Source of the DNA: an uncultured Bulleidia sp.
GTDB lineage: Bacteria > Bacillota_I > Bacilli_A > Erysipelotrichales > Erysipelotrichaceae
Reading direction: 5' to 3'
NCBI GenBank assembly: GCA_934757945.1
Contig: CAKVLT010000032.1
Span: 1-19,406, forward strand
Length of the DNA stretch: 19,406 nt
The position numbers were made by a program, and so were the translations under genes. Below, in pieces: positions 13,881 through 19,406 of this stretch. Position 1 is the stretch's first letter. Each line of letters starts with the position of its first letter. The notes beneath the pieces were generated by a model, which saw nothing but the letters and a program-made list of their open reading frames with translations, did no database searches and had not been told where the DNA came from.

Positions 13881-15431
13881 ATGGAAAATTCAGTACCTTA
13901 TGCAATAGAAATGTTGCATATCACCAAACGTTTTCCAAATATTGTAGCAAATGATGATATTACTCTGCAGGTAAAACCCGGAGAAATTCATGCGTTACTG
14001 GGAGAAAATGGTGCAGGTAAATCCACGTTGATGTCCGTTCTTTTTGGCTTGTATCAGGCAGAAGAAGGAAAAATCTGCATTAACGGGAAAGAGGTATCTA
14101 TCAAAAATCCTAATGATGCTAATGCATTAGGTATCGGTATGGTTCATCAGCATTTTAAACTGGTACAGTGCTTTTCAGTGCTGGAAAATATCATTCTTGG
14201 TGTTGAAGAAACAAAGAATGGAATTTTACAGACAAAGAGTGCACGTGAAAAGGTTACGGAATTAAGTCAACGATATGGTCTGCATGTTGATCTTGATGCA
14301 AAAATCGAAGATATCTCTGTTGGTATGCAGCAAAGAACAGAGATATTAAAAATGTTATTCAGAGATAATGATATTCTGATTTTTGATGAACCAACTGCTG
14401 TATTGACTCCTCAGGAAATTGAAGAATTGATGCAGATTATGAAGAATCTTGCATCAGAAGGAAAATCCATTTTGTTTATTTCGCATAAATTGAATGAAAT
14501 CATGGAAGTAGCTGATAAAATCACAGTTTTAAGAAGAGGTAAATGTATTGGTACCGTAGATGCTTCAACAACGACTGTGAAGGAACTTTCGAGAATGATG
14601 GTTGGAAGAGATGTACAGCTTGTTGTGCAGAAAGAAGAAGCCAGACCATCTGATGTTGTGCTGGAAGTGAAGGATCTTGTTGTAAAATCCAGGCTTCATC
14701 ATAAGAATGCGGTCGATCATGTCAGCTTTAAAGTGCGTAAAGGCGAAATCGTCTGTATTGCCGGGATTGATGGAAATGGTCAGACAGAGCTTGTATATGG
14801 TATTACAGGTCTGGATGCTGTGGAAAGCGGACAGGTATTCATGGATGGGGAAGATGTCACAAAGAAATCTATCCGTGAGAAGAATTCCAAAATGTCTCAT
14901 ATCCCTGAAGACAGATTAAAACATGGTCTTGTACAGGATTATTCCATTGCCTATAACATGGTACTGCAAAGATACTTTGAACACGAATTTACGAATAAAG
15001 CAGGATTCTTAAAGAAAAAGAATATTCATGAGTATTCAGATAAACTGATTGAAGAATATGATGTGCGTTGTTCCAGTGGTTCTGATACCATTACAAGACA
15101 GATGTCCGGTGGTAACCAGCAGAAAGTGATTGTTGCACGTGAAATGGACAGAAATCATGAATTGCTGATAGCTGTACAGCCGACCAGAGGTCTTGATGTA
15201 GGTGCTATTGAATTTATTCATTCTGAAATTGTTAAAAGAAGAGATAAGGGAGATGCTGTATTGCTGGTTTCTTTGGAACTGGAAGAAGTCATGAATCTGT
15301 CTGACAGAATTCTTGTGATGTATGAAGGCAGAATTGTCGGTGATCTGGATCCTAAAAAAACTACAGTGGAAGAACTGGGCTTATATATGTCCGGTGCAAA
15401 ACGTAATGTGACTGAGGAGGATAAAGCATGA
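13881..15431 (+). CDS. nupO: Nucleoside ABC transporter ATP-binding protein (two ATPase domains)
   Basis: Powers the nucleoside importer from the cytoplasmic side. The 516-aa protein holds two fused ATPase domains. The first is complete: Walker A GENGAGKST (41-49), signature-like SVGMQQR (146-152), Walker B ILIFDEP (165-171) and His202. In the second, the Walker A is altered to GIDGNGQTEL and the Walker B Asp-Glu is replaced (LLIAVQPTRGLD), while the signature MSGGNQQK is kept, so it is probably poor in hydrolysis. This asymmetry is usual in the RbsA/NupO group. The start has GGAGGAG 7 nt upstream. The last base pairs overlap the next gene as ATGA. The symbol follows B. subtilis nupNOPQ; the substrate is inferred from the locus. 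Confidence 0.93.
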   Translation: MENSVPYAIEMLHITKRFPNIVANDDITLQVKPGEIHALLGENGAGKSTLMSVLFGLYQAEEGKICINGKEVSIKNPNDANALGIGMVHQHFKLVQCFSVLENIILGVEETKNGILQTKSAREKVTELSQRYGLHVDLDAKIEDISVGMQQRTEILKMLFRDNDILIFDEPTAVLTPQEIEELMQIMKNLASEGKSILFISHKLNEIMEVADKITVLRRGKCIGTVDASTTTVKELSRMMVGRDVQLVVQKEEARPSDVVLEVKDLVVKSRLHHKNAVDHVSFKVRKGEIVCIAGIDGNGQTELVYGITGLDAVESGQVFMDGEDVTKKSIREKNSKMSHIPEDRLKHGLVQDYSIAYNMVLQRYFEHEFTNKAGFLKKKNIHEYSDKLIEEYDVRCSSGSDTITRQMSGGNQQKVIVAREMDRNHELLIAVQPTRGLDVGAIEFIHSEIVKRRDKGDAVLLVSLELEEVMNLSDRILVMYEGRIVGDLDPKKTTVEELGLYMSGAKRNVTEEDKA

Positions 15432-16549
15432 AAAAGAAATCATTTTTTCAAAACTCTGCAGTACAGACCATAGTTACTTCATTGATTTGTATTTTGGCAG
15501 GGGTATTGATCAGTTATATAGTATTGCTGATTATTGCACCTCATGGAGCCACACAGGCAATTATCACCATTATTTTGAATTTCCTGACACGTACCGGTGC
15601 ACCAGCTCAGATGAAAGCTCTGGGAAATACTCTGGTAAAGACAGCTCCATTGTTAATGTGTGCATTAAGTGTCTGTTTCTGTTATAAAGTTGGTTTATTC
15701 AATATCGGAGCTGCTGGGCAGTATGTGGCAGGGGCAGGTGCTTCTCTTGTGGGTGCTTTGATATTTCATCTGCCATGGTATGTATGCCTTATCATGGCGG
15801 CTATCGCAGGTGCAATACTTGGTGTGATTACGGGTGCTTTGAAAGCTTACAGAAATGTAAATGAAGTTATTTCAGGTATCATGTTAAACTGGATTACTTT
15901 ATATCTTGTAAATACTGTCTTATCTCAGCCTGCTTCCAAGGATTTGGCAAGCCCGTATACTGTTGATATCCATTCTGTAAATCCATCCGGATTGATTCCT
16001 TCTATGGGTCTGGGTGCACTTTTTGCTAATAACAGAAATGTGACAATTGCTATTCCGTTAGCGATTGTTATCGCCATTTTGTTATGGGTGGTGCTGACCA
16101 AAACAAAATTTGGATATGAACTGATTGCGACAGGTTACAGTAAAGAAGCTGCGAAGTATTCCGGTATGAAGGAAAAGCAGAATATTTTAAAGACACTGGC
16201 TATCGGTGGTGCACTGGCTGGAATCGGTGCAAGTTTCCTGTTCTTATCAGGGTATATGAAGTGGGAAACAACACAGTCTTCAGTACCTGCAATGGGATTT
16301 AATGGCATTGCCGCAACATTCCTCGGTGGTTTGCATCCAATCGGAACAATCTTTGCGTCATTCTTTATTCAAAACGTACTGGATGGAGGTGCTCTGATTG
16401 ACCGTATGCTGTATCCATCGCAGATTTCTGATATGATGTTCGGTATCATTATTTACGGAAGTGCCTTTGTATTATTTACAAAGAATCTGATGAACAGACG
16501 TCAGACAAAGGTAACAAAGTCCAAAAAGAAGGAAGGTGAACAGGCATGA
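15428..16549 (+). CDS. nupP: Nucleoside ABC transporter permease, first subunit
   Basis: An integral membrane protein of 373 aa in the branched-chain-type permease family (BPD_transp_2), with about eight to ten hydrophobic segments. An N-terminal helix at about 12-35 is followed by segments around LLMCALSVCFCYKVG and GAAGQYVAGAGASLVGAL, and the C terminus is Lys-rich (KKEGEQA). The NIGAAGQ motif and the loop GYSKEAAKYSGM, which should contact the ATPase, are typical of YufP/NupP proteins. The start overlaps the ATPase stop as ATGA with GAGGAGG upstream, so the two are made in step. The partner permease overlaps its own stop in the same way. Confidence 0.92.
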   Translation: MKKKSFFQNSAVQTIVTSLICILAGVLISYIVLLIIAPHGATQAIITIILNFLTRTGAPAQMKALGNTLVKTAPLLMCALSVCFCYKVGLFNIGAAGQYVAGAGASLVGALIFHLPWYVCLIMAAIAGAILGVITGALKAYRNVNEVISGIMLNWITLYLVNTVLSQPASKDLASPYTVDIHSVNPSGLIPSMGLGALFANNRNVTIAIPLAIVIAILLWVVLTKTKFGYELIATGYSKEAAKYSGMKEKQNILKTLAIGGALAGIGASFLFLSGYMKWETTQSSVPAMGFNGIAATFLGGLHPIGTIFASFFIQNVLDGGALIDRMLYPSQISDMMFGIIIYGSAFVLFTKNLMNRRQTKVTKSKKKEGEQA

Positions 16550-17490
16550 TCTTACTATTACAATATACTTTGATATTTGCTTCAGTATTATCACTTGTTG
16601 CACTGGGTGGATGCTTCTCAGAGCATTCCGGTATCATCAACCTGGGACTTGAAGGAATCATGGTTATGGGTGCCCTTGGAGGTGCTATGGCAATGAATAT
16701 TCTTTCCTCCTGTAACAATGCCTTTATCATGGTAGTTACAGTGTGCCTGTTTGCTGTTGCCTTCGGAGTACTGTATTCCTTACTTCTTGGTGTGGCTAGT
16801 ATTCACTGTAATGCCGATCAGACTCTGGTCGGAACAGCTATGAATATGCTGGCAACTGCTCTTGCTGCCATTGTGGCAAGAGGATATAACTCTTCTAAAA
16901 ATTCTCAGGATGTATCTACAATTCTGGCATATGTAAATCAGAAAAAAGCATTTATTGTCAAACTTGGCAGTTTTGAATTCAGCTGGTTTATGTTAATTGC
17001 TGCTGTAGCGTTAATTATAGGATTTGTGTTATTGTATAAAACAAGATTTGGTTTGAGACTGCGGGCCTGTGGTGAAAACCCTCAGGCAGCTGACTCTGTA
17101 GGTATTAACGTGTATAAGATGCGCTGGTGGGGTGTCATTATCTCCGGTATTTTAGGCGGACTTGGAGGTATTACCTATATTACAGCAGGTGTATCTGAAT
17201 GGAAGTTTGAAGTAGGTGTTGCAGGTTTTGGTTTCCTTGCTCTTGCAGTAATGATTTTTGGCCAGTGGAAACCACATAAGATTGCATTGACTGCTTTATT
17301 GTTTGGATTCTTCAGAGCCTTAAGTAATGTATATACAGGTATTGGATTCTTTGCAGCTCTGCATTTGCCGGGAACTGTTTACAACATGATGCCATATATT
17401 ATTTCTCTGGTAGTGCTGGCATTGACACCACAGAATTCCGCGGCACCTAAGGCGGAAGGTATACCATACGAAAAAGGACACAGAGGATAA
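16546..17490 (+). CDS. nupQ: Nucleoside ABC transporter permease, second subunit
   Basis: The second channel-forming subunit, 314 aa, almost entirely hydrophobic. It has INLGLEGIMVMGALGGA near 27-43, the short counterpart of NIGAAGQ in the first permease, and LRACGENPQAADSVGINVYKMR, the cytoplasmic loop that should touch the ATPase. GLGGITYITAG lies further on. It begins in an ATGA overlap with nupP, with GAAGGTG as ribosome binding site. It ends the locus and is followed by a strong terminator 22 nt later. Order and family match nupNOPQ of Bacillus and bmpA-nupABC of Lactococcus. Confidence 0.92.
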   Translation: MILLLQYTLIFASVLSLVALGGCFSEHSGIINLGLEGIMVMGALGGAMAMNILSSCNNAFIMVVTVCLFAVAFGVLYSLLLGVASIHCNADQTLVGTAMNMLATALAAIVARGYNSSKNSQDVSTILAYVNQKKAFIVKLGSFEFSWFMLIAAVALIIGFVLLYKTRFGLRLRACGENPQAADSVGINVYKMRWWGVIISGILGGLGGITYITAGVSEWKFEVGVAGFGFLALAVMIFGQWKPHKIALTALLFGFFRALSNVYTGIGFFAALHLPGTVYNMMPYIISLVVLALTPQNSAAPKAEGIPYEKGHRG

Positions 17491-17512
17491 AGTATTCATA
17501 AACTACGCATTG

Positions 17513-17549
17513 ACAGGAATTGTGCATGTCACACAGTTCCTGTTTTTTT
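17513..17549 (+). terminator. Rho-independent terminator of the nucleoside transporter locus
   Basis: A 12-bp stem with one T-G wobble, ACAGGAATTGTG (17513-17524) and CACAGTTCCTGT (17532-17543), has a 7-nt loop and a tail of seven T. It closes the nup genes. Confidence 0.92.
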
Positions 17550-17563
17550 GATGATTGAGTATG

Positions 17564-17572
17564 TGGTACAAT
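17564..17572 (+). promoter_or_regulatory. extended -10 promoter of the rlmI-like gene
   Basis: TGGTACAAT is an extended -10 (TGn-TACAAT) starting 14 nt after the terminator T-tract and ending 17 nt before the ATG at 17590. At normal spacing the -35 position is the T-tract itself (TTTTTT or TTTTTG). Confidence 0.5.
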
Positions 17573-17589
17573 GCTGTTGGAGAAAACTT

Positions 17590-18807
17590 ATGAAACAACA
17601 ACGTATATATGCAAAAGCAATAGTAACCAAAAAACAGGCAAATCGTATCCATGACGGACACCCGTGGGTATATGAAGATGAAATAGTTTCTATAGATGAG
17701 AATCTTGAAAATGGCAGTATTGTAGATGTCTTTGGGATGAAAGATAATTATCTTGGTACAGGTTTTTTATCCCTGCATTCCAAGATACGTATCCGTATTC
17801 TGACATCTAATGCAAATGATAAAATTGATGAAGCATTCTTTGCAAGACGTATTCAATATGCATTGCAATATCGCAAAGAAGTCATGAAAGACGATTTTAA
17901 GGCATGCAGACTGGTACATGGAGAAAGTGATGGATTACCAGGTCTGACAATTGACAGATATGACACTATTCTTGTCAGTGAAGTGGATTCTTTTGGGTGT
18001 GAAAAGTATAAAGACTGTATTTATGATGCGTTATTACTGCAACTGGAACAGATGGGGGAAGTAATAGAAGGCATCTATGAAAGAAATGAAGGAGAACTTC
18101 GTAAGAAAGAAGGTCTTTTACAATATAAGGGATGGTATGGAGATAAACATCCTGCCAGTACTGTAACGGAAATCAAAGAAAATGATATATATTTTGAGGT
18201 CGATGTTGAAAACGGTCAGAAGACAGGGTTCTTCCTGGATCAGAAATATAACCGTAAAGCAGTAAGAGCATTGAGTGAAGGAAAAACGATTCTGGATTGC
18301 TGTACACATACAGGTAGCTTTGCCTTAAATGCTGCTATGGGTAATGCAAAAAAAGGAGTGGCACTGGATATCAGTGAAACAGCACTGGAAACTGCCAGAA
18401 GAAACGCAATACGTAATCATCTTGAAGATAAAGTGGAATTTATTCAGGGAGATGTGTTTGAAGAACTGGAAAAAGTCAGAAGAGAACATATCTTCTACGA
18501 CTTTATTATTCTGGATCCTCCTGCATTTACAAAGAGCAGAAGAACATTCCTGCAGGCATATCAGGGGTATAAAAAAATTAATGCTCAGGCTATGAAGATT
18601 TTACCTCGCGGAGGATACCTCGCCACAAACTCCTGTTCGCATTTTATGCCTGTGGAAAAGTTTAAAGAGATGCTAAAAGATGCCGCAAAAGAGGCTGGTG
18701 TTCAGGTCAGAATAGTAGAAGAAAGACATGCTTCGCCGGATCATCCGGTACTGGTTTCGGTAAGTGAAACAGATTATTTAAAATACTTTCTGGTACAGAT
18801 TATATAA
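17590..18807 (+). CDS. Class I SAM-dependent rRNA methyltransferase, RlmI type
   Basis: Predicted to make 5-methylcytosine in 23S rRNA, as RlmI does at C1962 in E. coli. The 405-aa protein has an N-terminal PUA RNA-binding domain (about 5-75, with HPWVYEDEI). RlmI hallmarks follow: GESDGLPGLTIDRY, GQKTGFFLDQ, the SAM loop DCCTHTGSFALNAA and ILDPPAFTKS. The catalytic Cys is in TNSCSHFM near the C terminus. An upstream ATG at 17548 lies in the T-tract of the previous terminator and lacks a binding site. The start at 17590 has GGAG 7 nt before it and begins the conserved PUA strand. The exact target base is inferred from family only. Confidence 0.9.
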   Translation: MKQQRIYAKAIVTKKQANRIHDGHPWVYEDEIVSIDENLENGSIVDVFGMKDNYLGTGFLSLHSKIRIRILTSNANDKIDEAFFARRIQYALQYRKEVMKDDFKACRLVHGESDGLPGLTIDRYDTILVSEVDSFGCEKYKDCIYDALLLQLEQMGEVIEGIYERNEGELRKKEGLLQYKGWYGDKHPASTVTEIKENDIYFEVDVENGQKTGFFLDQKYNRKAVRALSEGKTILDCCTHTGSFALNAAMGNAKKGVALDISETALETARRNAIRNHLEDKVEFIQGDVFEELEKVRREHIFYDFIILDPPAFTKSRRTFLQAYQGYKKINAQAMKILPRGGYLATNSCSHFMPVEKFKEMLKDAAKEAGVQVRIVEERHASPDHPVLVSVSETDYLKYFLVQII

Positions 18808-18819
18808 GAAGGTGAGTAT

Positions 18820-19266
18820 ATGCTGGTGATTAAAGATATTGACACACAAAAAGGTACTGTCATTGTTGCAGATGAAGCAAAATCCACATTTACTACATAT
18901 CCATTATCCTGTTTCCGTTTTTCACCATCCGTGGGAGATGTAGTAAAAGTATATACTTCCTCTACTTCTTCTGATGTGTTTGTGGAAAAAGAGGGGAATA
19001 CCATTGATTCCACTTTTGAAGAAGAGAAACAAACAGGAACAAGGCAGATTAATAAATGGGTATATCTTCTGCTTGCTCTTGTGTTTGGTATTTTCGGTTT
19101 TCAGTATTTCTATGCCGGTGATATTGCAAGAGGCAGAAAATATATTCTGATGACAGTATTACTGGGATGGACAGGAATTATACCTATTGCATTGTATATA
19201 TGCTCTGTGATAGACGGATGTGCTGTAGTGAGTAAACCTGCCGATGCGCATGGGTTTCTCTTATGA
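18820..19266 (+). CDS. TM2-domain membrane protein with an N-terminal soluble domain
   Basis: A 148-aa protein in two parts. Residues 1-57 form a short beta-rich soluble domain (VIKDIDTQKGTVIVADE), faintly like the small DUF3006 type; I hold this loosely. Residues 78-136 form a TM2 domain: a first helix (80-98), the turn FGFQYFYAGDIARGR (92-106) with the family's FY-G pattern, and a second helix (108-130) ending in VIDGC. Such proteins sit in the cytoplasmic membrane; their role is mostly unknown. The gene starts 12 nt after rlmI with a GGTGAG site and is probably co-transcribed with it. No terminator is seen after it. Confidence 0.8.
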   Translation: MLVIKDIDTQKGTVIVADEAKSTFTTYPLSCFRFSPSVGDVVKVYTSSTSSDVFVEKEGNTIDSTFEEEKQTGTRQINKWVYLLLALVFGIFGFQYFYAGDIARGRKYILMTVLLGWTGIIPIALYICSVIDGCAVVSKPADAHGFLL

Positions 19267-19296
19267 AGCGTAACATGTGAAAAAATACTGAATTTG

Positions 19297-19305
19297 TGAT
19301 ATGAT
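19297..19305 (+). promoter_or_regulatory. extended -10 promoter of the CarD-like gene
   Basis: TGATATGAT fits an extended -10 (TGn-TATGAT) that ends 25 nt before the ATG at 19331. No good -35 is seen. Confidence 0.4.
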
Positions 19306-19330
19306 TAACGTATCGAAAGAAGGTGAAATC

Positions 19331-19406
19331 ATGGCACAAAAATTGTATAAAAAGGGAGATTTGTTAGTTTATCGAAGAGAAGTCTGCAGAGTTATACGTA
19401 TCGCTA
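19331..19406 (+). CDS. CarD-family transcriptional regulator, N-terminal fragment (cut by window edge)
   Basis: Only 25 codons are in the window: MAQKLYKKGDLLVYRREVCRV and a few more. The pattern of a basic start, KKGD, LVYRR and VCRV fits the first strands of the CarD/CdnL/TRCF RNA-polymerase-interacting domain as found in Bacillota. Such proteins bind the polymerase beta subunit and modulate initiation. The ribosome binding site GAAGGTG is clear. The fragment is too short for certainty. Confidence 0.6.
   Translation, partial: MAQKLYKKGDLLVYRREVCRVIRIA

Noticed and set aside
17548..17589. Longer start at 17548 for the rlmI-like gene
   Set aside because: It begins in the terminator T-tract and upstream of the likely -10 box, with no ribosome binding site. 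The ATG at 17590 has GGAG and fits the PUA domain.
1..19406. Mobile element, prophage, CRISPR or defence island
   Set aside because: No transposase, integrase, cas, toxin or restriction gene, no long direct or inverted repeats, and no spaced repeat array. Every long frame fits a housekeeping family or the one unknown lipoprotein.

Overview
The window is an ordinary housekeeping stretch of chromosome from a low-GC Gram-positive bacterium (Bacillota). GC looks to be about 40% by eye. Strong GGAGG-type ribosome binding sites, TATAAT/TACAAT promoters, U-tailed hairpin terminators, a CcpA-type cre box and a CBS-domain family II pyrophosphatase all fit this group. My best guess is an Erysipelotrichia-like gut commensal, but this rests on the general look of the proteins and not on any search. 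I see no prophage, insertion sequence, CRISPR array, toxin-antitoxin pair or defence island. The longest gap without a gene is 160 nt (11292-11451).

Left part, minus strand (1-2287): ddl (D-Ala-D-Ala ligase), deoD (purine nucleoside phosphorylase) and the start of a 6-phosphofructokinase gene, closely spaced and probably co-transcribed, with a possible extra promoter for the last. Plus strand (2356-7150): a tight, partly overlapping five-gene operon of patatin-like hydrolase, dUTPase-like protein, type I methionine aminopeptidase, small nitroreductase and CBS/DRTGG-containing Mn-dependent pyrophosphatase, closed by a hairpin terminator. Next come rnz (RNase Z), a convergent CCA-less tRNA-Arg(CCG), and a Cof-type HAD phosphatase gene whose promoter faces the tRNA promoter. 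On the minus strand (9059-11291) an RlmD-type rRNA methyltransferase overlaps an RluA-family pseudouridine synthase, whose last codons form part of the terminator hairpin.

Plus strand (11452-17490): a BMP-family nucleoside import locus consisting of a lipoprotein receptor, a terminator that probably acts as an attenuator, an unusual WG-repeat lipoprotein, a double-ATPase and two overlapping permeases. Its promoter carries a near-consensus cre site across the -35 and spacer, which suggests carbon catabolite repression. An RlmI-type rRNA methyltransferase, a TM2-domain membrane protein and the start of a CarD-like regulator follow.

Functionally, the nucleoside importer, DeoD and phosphofructokinase could form a path from external nucleosides to base plus sugar phosphate and on to glycolysis. 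Several genes act on RNA (rnz, tRNA, pseudouridine synthase, two rRNA methyltransferases). The least explained items are the WG-repeat lipoprotein inside the nucleoside transporter locus and the compact overlapping transcription signals. I found no convincing wholly new system.
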